Part shown: piece after piece, positions 41,536 through 49,259 of the stretch
How the letters are laid out: the number at the start of each line of letters is the position of its first letter
How positions within the stretch are numbered: the stretch's first letter is position 1
NCBI GenBank assembly: GCA_038232515.1
Contig: JBBSHS010000008.1
Coordinates: 1 to 51,123, forward strand
Direction of reading: 5' to 3'
Length of the DNA stretch: 51,123 nucleotides
Source of the DNA: JBBSHS01 sp038232515
GTDB lineage: Bacteria > Actinomycetota > Acidimicrobiia > Acidimicrobiales > JAUJNH01
Translations under genes and position numbers: made by a program
The notes under the pieces: generated by a model
The model's input: the letters and a program-made list of their open reading frames with translations, nothing else
What the model was told of the DNA's origin: nothing
Database searches by the model: none

Positions 41536-43161
41536 TCATGCCGGGAGCGCGGCGCCGGCCCGGGCCAGGGCTGCGCCGACGAGCCCCAGGAACAGGGGGT
41601 GGGGACGGTCGGGGCGGCTCTTGAACTCGGGATGGGCCTGGGTGCCCACCCAGAACGGGTGGGACGGCAGCTCGACGAACTCGACCAGCCGGTCGTCGGG
41701 CGACGTGCCCGAACAGACGAGCCCGGCCGCTTCCAGACGGGTCCGGTACCGGGGGTTGACCTCGTAGCGGTGGCGGTGGCGTTCGTAGACGAGCTCGGTG
41801 CCGTAGAGCCCGGCCACCTGGCTGTCGGGCGCCAGCCGGGCCGCGAAGATGCCGAGGCGCATGGTGCCGCCCAGGTCGACGATGTTGCGCTGCTCGTCCA
41901 TGAGGTCGATGACCATGTGCTCGGACAGAACGTCGAACTCCCGCCCGTTGGCCCCGAGCAGATTGGCCACGTCCCGGGCGTAACCGATGACCATGGCCTG
42001 CAGACCGAGACACAGGCCGAGGCACGGCATGCCCACTTCCCGGGCGTAGGCGGCGGCCGCGATCTTGCCCTCCATCCCCCGGTCGCCGAAGCCCCCCGGG
42101 ATCACGATGCCGTCACAATCGCCCAGCAGGCTGGGGGCCAGCAGCGGGCTGACCTCCTCGGCCTGGACCCACTCAACTTCGGCCTTGGCACCGTGCTCGA
42201 AGCCGGCGTGGCGGAGGGCCTCGACCACCGACAGGTAGGCGTCGGGCAGATTGACGTACTTGCCGATCAGCCCGATGCGCACCGGGGTGTTGGCCTCGGC
42301 CACCTTGTGCACCAGCCGCTCCCACCTGGACAGGTCGGGGTCGTGGTGGCCCGGGAGCTCCTCCAGCCGCAGCAGATGGGAGACGACCTTGTCGAGCCCC
42401 TCGTCGTGGAGCATCAGAGGCAGCTCGTAGATGCTCTTGGCGTCGATGGCCGGGATGACGGCCTCGCTGGGCACGTCGCACAACAGGCTGATCTTGCGCT
42501 TGACGCCGTCGGAGATGGGCCGGTCGGAGCGGCATACGATCACGTCGGGCTGGATACCCCGGCTTCGCAGCTCGGTCACCGAATGCTGCGTGGGCTTGGT
42601 CTTCTGCTCACCGGTGGGCCCGAGGTAGGGAACCAGGGCCACGTGGATGTAGACCACATTGTCCCGCCCGGCCTCCTTGCGGAACTGCCGCAGCGCCTCC
42701 AGGAAGGGCAGGATCTCGATGTCGCCGACGGTGCCGCCCACCTCGGTGATGACCACGTCGACATCGTCGGTGGCCAGGCGCCGGATGCGGTCCTTGATCT
42801 CGTCGGTGATGTGGGGAATGACCTGGACCGTCTTGCCCAGGTAGTCGCCGCGGCGCTCCTTGGCGATCACCGTCTGGTAGATCGAGCCGGTGGTGGCGTT
42901 GGAGTTGCGCTGCAGGGGCTCGTCGATGAACCGCTCGTAGTGGCCCAGGTCGAGGTCGGTCTCGCCGCCGTCGTCGGTGACGAACACCTCGCCGTGCTCG
43001 AACGGGTTCATGGTGCCGGGGTCGACGTTGATATACGGGTCCAGCTTCTGCATGGTGACCCGCAGGCCGCGGGCCTTGAGGAGCCGGCCCAGCGACGCGG
43101 CCGTGAGACCCTTGCCCAGCGAGCTCGACACCCCGCCGGTCACGAAGATGTGCTTGGCCAC
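41536..43161 (-). CDS. pyrG: CTP synthase
   Basis: This 541-residue enzyme makes CTP from UTP, ATP and glutamine. The GTG at 43159-43161 gives the canonical start KHIFVTGGVSSSLGKGLTAA. The synthase half shows KLDPYINVDPGTMNPFEHGE, VTDDGGETDLDLGHYERF, ITEVGGTVGDIE and KTKPTQHSV. The glutaminase half has IPGGFGDRGMEGKI, the nucleophile Cys in CLGLCLGLQAMVIGYARDV, and AHPEFKSRP with His and Glu. Upstream, three GGGAGA-type units form the likely ribosome binding area, and TACGTT (43202-43207, minus strand) may be the -10 box. Its CTP can serve cmk and CDP-lipid steps. Confidence 0.97.
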   Translation of the reverse strand: MAKHIFVTGGVSSSLGKGLTAASLGRLLKARGLRVTMQKLDPYINVDPGTMNPFEHGEVFVTDDGGETDLDLGHYERFIDEPLQRNSNATTGSIYQTVIAKERRGDYLGKTVQVIPHITDEIKDRIRRLATDDVDVVITEVGGTVGDIEILPFLEALRQFRKEAGRDNVVYIHVALVPYLGPTGEQKTKPTQHSVTELRSRGIQPDVIVCRSDRPISDGVKRKISLLCDVPSEAVIPAIDAKSIYELPLMLHDEGLDKVVSHLLRLEELPGHHDPDLSRWERLVHKVAEANTPVRIGLIGKYVNLPDAYLSVVEALRHAGFEHGAKAEVEWVQAEEVSPLLAPSLLGDCDGIVIPGGFGDRGMEGKIAAAAYAREVGMPCLGLCLGLQAMVIGYARDVANLLGANGREFDVLSEHMVIDLMDEQRNIVDLGGTMRLGIFAARLAPDSQVAGLYGTELVYERHRHRYEVNPRYRTRLEAAGLVCSGTSPDDRLVEFVELPSHPFWVGTQAHPEFKSRPDRPHPLFLGLVGAALARAGAALPA

Positions 43162-43283
43162 GCTCTCCCGTCTCCCGTCTCCCGTCGCCCGACGGCCGGC
43201 CAACGTACCGCACCCCGGCCTGCCGCCGGCGGACCGGAGCCGGCCGAGCCGCGGCCACGCGCTGGGTGTCCGACGCGTCGGGG

Positions 43284-44204
43284 CTATTGGCGGCCGATGC
43301 GGTCGGACCAGCGCAACGGCGCCACCCGGTCGATCACCCGGCTGAACGACACCACCTCGCTGAGCAGGTTCAGGACCAGTAGCACGCCGACCGTGACCGA
43401 TCGACCGACGGTCGGCAGCACGTACACGGCGCCGAGACCCAGGACGCCGCCCAGCACATTGGCCCCTACATCGCCCAGCATCACCCGCTCGCCCAGATCC
43501 GGGACCAGCATCGCTGCGGTTGCGCCGGCCAGAACCGCGACGGCCGGCATTGGTCGGCCGAGGACGACCGACGCGGCCAGTAGCACCGCCGCCGCCAGCA
43601 GCCCGACCTTGGCCACGCGACCGGGGGCCCGGTCCAGCAGGTTGCCCAGGTTGGCGGCCAGGGCCACCAGGGCGGCGTCGGACAACAGGCGAGCCAGCGA
43701 CGGTCCGCCGTGCAGGACGAAGGGCTCCGGTGCATAGGCGAAGTACCCGGCCGTATTGGGCCCGTAGAACCCTCCGACGCCTTCCGCCGGAGCCAGCGCC
43801 ACGGCGATGATGCAGACGACGGCGCCCCCGACCAGCTTGAGCAGGCCGCTGGTCAGCCGCCCATGGCCCAATGCCCGCAGGTGACCCCGGAACCCGCCGG
43901 ACTCACCGCCGCCCACGACGTCGTCGAGCAACCCGAGCAGCCCCAGGCCGAGACCGAGCACGGCCACCGCCGTGGCCTGCCTGGTCCACGGGTGCCCGAC
44001 GGCCGGCCGGCGATAGCTGACGACCGCCCCGGCCACGGCCGCGGGGAGGCAGGCCAGCACCAGCACCAGGCCGCCGGCGGTGGGCACCCGCACCCCCCGG
44101 TGGTTCTCCCGCAGCAGCATCGGCGACCGCAGCACCGGGGCCAGCGCCCACCAACCCGCCCCACCGAAGGCGGCCCCGACGACGACAGCCACGACCGTGG
44201 TCAT
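43284..44204 (-). CDS. MraY/WecA-like polyprenyl-phosphate glycosyl-1-phosphate transferase
   Basis: The ATG at 44202-44204 overlaps the upstream stop (ATGA); the product has 306 residues. It is polytopic, with about ten hydrophobic helices. Family motifs are recognisable but shortened: GLLGLLDDVVGG (Asp-Asp), NLGNLLDRAPGRVAKVG in place of NxxNLxDGxDGLA, and MLGDVGANVLGGVLGLGAVY for GDxGSxxLG. These enzymes attach a sugar-1-phosphate to a lipid carrier; the DGLA-to-RAPG change suggests a different sugar or altered activity. It is distinct from the essential MraY of peptidoglycan synthesis, which normally lies in the dcw cluster. It is last in the recN-steA-mctB operon. Confidence 0.75.
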   Translation of the reverse strand: MTTVVAVVVGAAFGGAGWWALAPVLRSPMLLRENHRGVRVPTAGGLVLVLACLPAAVAGAVVSYRRPAVGHPWTRQATAVAVLGLGLGLLGLLDDVVGGGESGGFRGHLRALGHGRLTSGLLKLVGGAVVCIIAVALAPAEGVGGFYGPNTAGYFAYAPEPFVLHGGPSLARLLSDAALVALAANLGNLLDRAPGRVAKVGLLAAAVLLAASVVLGRPMPAVAVLAGATAAMLVPDLGERVMLGDVGANVLGGVLGLGAVYVLPTVGRSVTVGVLLVLNLLSEVVSFSRVIDRVAPLRWSDRIGRQ

Positions 44205-46948
44205 GGCACCGCCGCCCCGTGCATCGGGGAGTCGGGCTGAGCGGGTGGGAGACCGTCTTGGGAGGCCGGCACATGGCAACGCTGGCGGTCCATGGCCAGC
44301 AGCACCAGGAACGGGGCGACGTAGGGGTACACGAGAGCGGTGACGACCGAGCCGGAGTCGTTGAGGAGGTTGCCCAGCAGGCCGACGGCCACGGCGGCGG
44401 CCACGCCGACCCGTTCCGGTGATCGCCGGGGCAGGAGCCACGTCCACCAGCCCAGGGCCAGGCCCACGAGGATGCCGACGGAGATGGCCACGATGACGTA
44501 CTGGAAGGGGTCGACGTAGGTGGCCGTGTTGGCCGTCCACCGGCGGGCGATGACGTCGCCGACGGCGCTGCGGCCGTGCAGGAGGTCGGAGGCGAAGCGC
44601 CCCAGGTGGGTGCGGGCCGTCGCCGGCCGGGCCAGGTCGGCGGCGGTGGCCGCCATCACCGCCGCCGCCCCGGCCGCGCCGGCGGCGACCACAGACCGCC
44701 AGTGCAGGCGCCTGCCGCTCAGCACCCACAACGTGAGGCCGAGCACCGGCACCAGTGTCAGCAGCCCGCCGACGTCGTCGCCCAGCGTCGGGGCGGCATC
44801 CACCACGGTCACGAGGAGGAAGAGGGCGCCCACCGCCAACAGCGCCTCCCGCCGCCGGGGGGCGTGCATCAGGTGGGCAGCGGCGGCCAGAAGAGTGGTG
44901 GCGGCCAACACGGCAAAAGGAGCGTTGCCGATGCCGGTGAACCGGCCGGTCGTGTTGAGCGCGGCGCCCAGTGGCGTGTCCACCTGGAGGCGGCCGCCGG
45001 TCAGCAGGTCTCCACACAGCACGGCCACGGTCAGGCCCATGACGACGCCCAGGGGGCCGAGGACGTCGCGGCCGAACCGACGGGCGGTGGCCACGATGAC
45101 CAGGTCGATGGCGGCGTAGACGGCCACCGCCCAACCACCGACGGCGGAGAGCCGGGGCACCAGTCCGGACAGGAACTCGGCCACCGGCCAGGCGGCGGCG
45201 GCCAGGAGCAGGGTGGCCACCACCCCGCCCCCTCGGTCCGGAAATCCGAAGCGGCCCCACAGGGCCACGCCGACGACGACGACCAAGGCCGAGACGCCGC
45301 AGTAGAGGTAGGTGGCCGGCCGGAACAGGCGCTGACGCAGGAGGGCGTCGCGGTCGGTGCGGGCGTAGGCGGCCAGGTCGGCCGAACCGGGGACGACACC
45401 GATCGGGTGGCCGGTCATGCCCGACGGCACCGGCACGCCCAGGGCGGCGAGAACGGTGGGGGCCACGTCGGCCATCGTCACCAGGCCGACGCGGCGGGTG
45501 GTGGGCGACACGGGCACCAGCCGCCGGCCGTCCACCCCCGTACCGGACAGCGAGAAGGGCTGGAGGTGCCACCGGCCCACGGCCGGTGACACGGCGAGGA
45601 CGAGGGTCGACGGCAGTCCACCGTCGCGTACCGCGCCCAGGAGGCGGGCCCCGTCTGCCGCCGAGGCGCTGACCGGGTCGACGACCACCAGCGAGGCGCC
45701 GCTGGCGGCCAGCCGCAGCGCCGCCCGGGCGGCCGGCACCGGGCCGCCGAGGTCGGTGGTCGCCCCGGCGTCGACCCTGCCGGCGCCGTCGGCGGCCAGC
45801 AGGGCAGCGGGCGGTTCCGGGCCACCGGCCGACACCACGGCCACGGTCCGGCCGGCGGCGTGGAGGGCATCGCCCAGGGCGCCCGGACGACCGGTGGAGT
45901 GGTGGCCCCGCGCCCCCCGGCGGGCCGCCGCCATCCGGGTGACGAGGAGCGGTCGGGCCGGGTCGCGGTCCGACGCCGGCCCCGTGGGCCCGGGCACCTT
46001 GGCCCCGGCCGATGCCGACGCCCACTGCGCCGCCAGCGACGGTCGGGCCGACCCCGGGGTGTCGACGTTGGCCATGGCCACCGCCCCTTGGCGCAATGCC
46101 GGCTGCTGGTCCAGGTCGGTCCACGACAGTCCGGGCAGGGCCACGACGATGACGTGGTCGGCGTGAGCCAGCGGCTGGCCGTTCGGCACCCGCCGGGCGC
46201 CGCCCCACAGACCCAGGCCCAACCCGGCGACGAGCACGGCCACCACGACGGTCATCCGCTGCCCGAGGCGGGTGAGACGGGACCACAGCGCCCGGGTGAT
46301 GTCCGTCCCCTGTCCGGCCCGGTGCCGGAACCCGGCCAGGCGCCGGCCCGTGTGGCGGTGGTCCATCACCACGTCAACCTCCACCACGCGGGCACCGGCC
46401 CGGGCTGCGTCGACGGACATGGCCGTCTCCACCCCGAAGCGTTCGGCCAGCGGTAGGCACCCCCGCAGCACATCGGCCCTGACCGCCCGCTGCCCGCTGA
46501 GTGGTGCAGCCAGCTCCGGACCACCCGCCCGACGGACCCCCCAGCGGGCCAGACGCTTCACCGCACCGAACCCGGCATTGGCCCCGGCGGGGGGCAGGGC
46601 CCCGATGGCCAGGTCGGCCCGGTCGCCGAGCACGGCGTCGAGAACCGGGGCGACGCCGGCCGCCGACGCACCCGTGTCGGCGTCGACGAGCAGGTAGACA
46701 CCGGCCTCCGGCGTGGCCTCAACCGCCGCCGTCAACGCTCCGCCCTTGCCCCGGTTGAGGGCCAGGCGCACCACGTGGGCGCCAGCCTCGCGGGCTCGAG
46801 CGGCGGTCGTGTCGGCCGACCCGTCGTCCACCACCACCACCTGGTCCACGTCGGGCAGGCTCTTTACGGCGGAGACAGTGGCGCCCACGGTGTCAGCGCA
46901 GTCGAGGGCGGCGATCAGTGCGACGACCGGGCCCCTCGGACCGGTCAC
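44201..46948 (-). CDS. GT2 glycosyltransferase / alkaline-phosphatase-like / polytopic membrane fusion
   Basis: This 915-residue protein starts at a GTG overlapping the mctB stop (GTGA). Residues 1-225 are a GT2 transferase (VVALIAALDCADTVGATVSA, VVVDDGSADTTAARARE, LLVDADTGAS as DxD, PLSGQRAVRADVLRGCLPL). A membrane helix (about 231-250) is followed by an alkaline-phosphatase-superfamily-like region, about 260-525, ending MADVAPTVLAALGVPVPSGM and TGHPIGV. Its opening reads VALPGLSWTDL where active members have Asp for metal, so it may be inactive. Residues 545-890 carry about ten membrane helices. I infer lipid-linked sugar transfer or modification at the envelope. It is co-translated with the MraY-like gene. 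Confidence 0.8.
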   Translation of the reverse strand: MTGPRGPVVALIAALDCADTVGATVSAVKSLPDVDQVVVVDDGSADTTAARAREAGAHVVRLALNRGKGGALTAAVEATPEAGVYLLVDADTGASAAGVAPVLDAVLGDRADLAIGALPPAGANAGFGAVKRLARWGVRRAGGPELAAPLSGQRAVRADVLRGCLPLAERFGVETAMSVDAARAGARVVEVDVVMDHRHTGRRLAGFRHRAGQGTDITRALWSRLTRLGQRMTVVVAVLVAGLGLGLWGGARRVPNGQPLAHADHVIVVALPGLSWTDLDQQPALRQGAVAMANVDTPGSARPSLAAQWASASAGAKVPGPTGPASDRDPARPLLVTRMAAARRGARGHHSTGRPGALGDALHAAGRTVAVVSAGGPEPPAALLAADGAGRVDAGATTDLGGPVPAARAALRLAASGASLVVVDPVSASAADGARLLGAVRDGGLPSTLVLAVSPAVGRWHLQPFSLSGTGVDGRRLVPVSPTTRRVGLVTMADVAPTVLAALGVPVPSGMTGHPIGVVPGSADLAAYARTDRDALLRQRLFRPATYLYCGVSALVVVVGVALWGRFGFPDRGGGVVATLLLAAAAWPVAEFLSGLVPRLSAVGGWAVAVYAAIDLVIVATARRFGRDVLGPLGVVMGLTVAVLCGDLLTGGRLQVDTPLGAALNTTGRFTGIGNAPFAVLAATTLLAAAAHLMHAPRRREALLAVGALFLLVTVVDAAPTLGDDVGGLLTLVPVLGLTLWVLSGRRLHWRSVVAAGAAGAAAVMAATAADLARPATARTHLGRFASDLLHGRSAVGDVIARRWTANTATYVDPFQYVIVAISVGILVGLALGWWTWLLPRRSPERVGVAAAVAVGLLGNLLNDSGSVVTALVYPYVAPFLVLLAMDRQRCHVPASQDGLPPAQPDSPMHGAAVP

Positions 46949-48036
46949 GAACCGACGGCGGGCACCACGCTGTCGGCGGTAGGGCCGACGCCGTAGTGCC
47001 CCACCTCGCCCGAGGCCAGAGCACCCAGCGCCAACACGGTGCCAACCTGGCCTTTGAAGTCGTCGATGGCGTCGTCGGTGGAGATGCGGGACGCGGCGTC
47101 GCTGCTGGTGGCCAGCAGCGGGGCCAGGAACCGGGCCCGGGCCAACGGGTCCTTGGAGGAGCCGTTGGTCACCGCCCCAGGGACCGACTCGACAGCCACG
47201 ACCAGCGTCGACGGGCCGGTGCCCAGAAGGGCCGTGACCATCGAGATGGCCCCGACGTCGTCCGGGACCTTGGCCCCGTCACCGGACGCCACGACGAAGC
47301 GGGTCCCGTCGGCCACTGCCAGCGGCGTCGACGGGTCCGGCCCGTCGGTGGTGACGAAGCCTTTGGCGCCCAGGCAGGAGAGCAACCTCTCCGGCCCGCA
47401 TTGCTTCGGGCCCAGGCTCGTGCTTGGAGCCGCGCTCGTGCCGGGGAGGGCGCTTGTGCCCGGGCTCGGCTGGGTGGTCGCGGTTCCGCCGGTAGGGGTG
47501 GTCGTGCCCGGCCCGGCGCCTGGAACGGTGGTGCTGGTGGTGGCCGGCGGGGTTGTCCACGCACCGGTGAGCTCGGTGTAGGCCCGCAACCGCAGACCGG
47601 ATGCCGGCGCCGTTTGGGGCAGACCGAGCATGTCGGCCAGGTCCTTGACGTCGCTCGGCTTGTCGAGGGCGAACTTGGACGTGAGCCAGACGGTGCCCTC
47701 GTAGCGGGCCGCCCGCTTGAGAGTGGCCGCCAGCCCGCTGACAGGATCGGTGTTGATGCCCTGGACGGCCACGATGAGGACGGGAACGTTCCTCAGCTTG
47801 TCGGCCACCAGAGCGGGCCCGGCGGCTTTGGCGAACGCCTCCCAGTCGCCGAGCTGCTTGCGCTGGCCGGCGTCGATGGCGTCGGTGTTCCTCACGTCTG
47901 CCTTGATGCCGTTGAGCTGGTTGCGGAGCTGGTCGACCAGGCCGTTCTGGACGCTGGCCACGCCCAGCACGATGCCCACCGTCAGGGCCACGATCACGGC
48001 AGTGATGCTCACCAGGTGGTAGCGGAAGTTGATCAT
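46945..48036 (-). CDS. mctB: MctB/SteB family protein (copper-transporter-type, Rv1698-like)
   Basis: This 363-residue protein begins MINFRYHLVSITAVIVALTV, a single membrane helix with the hallmark start of the MctB family (PF11382). A coiled segment follows (NGLVDQLRNQLNGIKADVRN) and then an extracytoplasmic domain. A Thr/Pro/Ser-rich stretch (about 165-210) interrupts it, longer than I expect for the family. Rv1698 was described as a mycobacterial copper-efflux channel component, and its corynebacterial homologue SteB, with SteA, as a cell-separation factor. No metal-binding residues stand out here, which favours the SteB role. ATGA overlap with steA. Confidence 0.88.
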   Translation of the reverse strand: MINFRYHLVSITAVIVALTVGIVLGVASVQNGLVDQLRNQLNGIKADVRNTDAIDAGQRKQLGDWEAFAKAAGPALVADKLRNVPVLIVAVQGINTDPVSGLAATLKRAARYEGTVWLTSKFALDKPSDVKDLADMLGLPQTAPASGLRLRAYTELTGAWTTPPATTSTTVPGAGPGTTTPTGGTATTQPSPGTSALPGTSAAPSTSLGPKQCGPERLLSCLGAKGFVTTDGPDPSTPLAVADGTRFVVASGDGAKVPDDVGAISMVTALLGTGPSTLVVAVESVPGAVTNGSSKDPLARARFLAPLLATSSDAASRISTDDAIDDFKGQVGTVLALGALASGEVGHYGVGPTADSVVPAVGS

Positions 48037-49259
48037 CGTCGATGGTGGCGGATCTTCTCGGTGAGGGTGAACCAGAAGCTGTCGGCGAAGACGTGGGCGG
48101 CCGGGAACACCAGCACGACGACCACGAGGAGCACGACCACGGCCATGACGAAGGCGAACAAGTCACGCTTGCGGACCCGGCTGTTGTAGAGGCGGGCCAC
48201 ACCCTTGGCGTCCACGAGCATGCTTCCCACCATCAGCCTGGTGAGGAACGTGGAGGCCATGCCGGCGCGGCCCTTGTCCAGGAATTCCTCCATGGAGACG
48301 TGCGTGCCCACGGCCACGACGAGCTCGGCCCCCTTCTCATAGGCCAGCAGCATGGCCACGTCTTCGCTCATGCCCGGCGCTTCCAGGGCGAGGTACCCGA
48401 CCCCCACCTTTTCCAGCCGGGCGGCACCCGGGGCCAGACCGCCCGGGTAGGCGTGGACCACCAGGGTGGCGCCGCAGCGCAGCGCCCCGGTGGTCACCGA
48501 GTCGAAGTCGCCGATGATCACGTCCGGGGTCAGCCGTGCCCGCAGCAGAGCATCGGCTCCGCCGTCCACGCCGATCAGGACGGGCCGCATCTCGCGGATG
48601 TAGGGCCGGAGCATGCCCAGGTCGGCCTCGGTGCTGGGGCCCCGCACGACGACCAGGACGTGACGATCGCGCAGGTCGATGCCCACGTCGGGCAGCGGCG
48701 GCCGGTCGAGCATCATGTGGCGCTCACGCCGCAGGTACTCGAGGGTGTTCTCGGCGAAGTGGCCGAGTTCCTCGCCCAGGCGGGCCTTCGCCACATCGAG
48801 GGCCACGGTCAAGGTCTCCACCGTCTGGACCTCGCCGGTGGCCACCAGACGGCCGTCGACGTGCACCTCGCCGTCGACCAGACTGACCACGGCACCTTCG
48901 TCCACGTTGTCGAGGATGTCGTCCCCCACCCCGTCGACGATGGCCACGCCGGCGCGGGCTAGCAGCAATGGGCCCATGTTCGGATAGCGGCCGGTGGTGG
49001 AATTCGCGGCATTGACCAGCGCCCGAGCCCCGCCCGCAATCAGCGCCTCGGCCACCACACGATCGAGGTCAGCGTGGTCCACGACGGCGATCTCGCCACG
49101 TTGCAGCCGGGTGACCAGCCGCTTGGTCCGGGCGTCGACCCGGGCGACGCCGGTCACGGGCGGCGGCGATGACCGCGACTGACCGGTTGCCGCGCCGTTC
49201 CGGCCCCTCTTGGCCGACCCGTTGGTTCCCCCCAGGGTCGACCGCCGGGCGAATGCCAT
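48033..49259 (-). CDS. steA: SteA-like cytokinetic-ring protein (Rv1697-like)
   Basis: The ATG at 49257-49259 shares its A with the recN stop (TGATG); the product has 408 residues. A basic, disordered N-terminus (~40 residues) precedes the SteA domains: VARVDARTKRLVTRLQRGEI, VVDHADLDRVVAEALIAGGA, and a thiamine-pyrophosphokinase-like part with PVLIGVDGGADALLRARLTP and DVIIGDFDSV. A C-terminal membrane helix (FAFVMAVVVLLVVVVLVFPA) anchors it. Corynebacterial SteA acts with SteB in daughter-cell separation. Tight coupling with mctB/steB fits a complex. Confidence 0.92.
   Translation of the reverse strand: MAFARRSTLGGTNGSAKRGRNGAATGQSRSSPPPVTGVARVDARTKRLVTRLQRGEIAVVDHADLDRVVAEALIAGGARALVNAANSTTGRYPNMGPLLLARAGVAIVDGVGDDILDNVDEGAVVSLVDGEVHVDGRLVATGEVQTVETLTVALDVAKARLGEELGHFAENTLEYLRRERHMMLDRPPLPDVGIDLRDRHVLVVVRGPSTEADLGMLRPYIREMRPVLIGVDGGADALLRARLTPDVIIGDFDSVTTGALRCGATLVVHAYPGGLAPGAARLEKVGVGYLALEAPGMSEDVAMLLAYEKGAELVVAVGTHVSMEEFLDKGRAGMASTFLTRLMVGSMLVDAKGVARLYNSRVRKRDLFAFVMAVVVLLVVVVLVFPAAHVFADSFWFTLTEKIRHHRR

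Noticed and set aside
43284..46286. A 1000-residue open frame covering the MraY-like and fusion genes
   Set aside because: Only its last ~306 residues resemble a protein. The rest is an Arg/Pro/Gly-rich out-of-frame shadow of the GT2 fusion, which is itself clear in another frame.
46945..48036. Calling the MctB-like protein a copper exporter
   Set aside because: I see no evident metal-binding pattern in this protein and the locus is that of SteA/SteB; the copper role is known only for the mycobacterial homologue.
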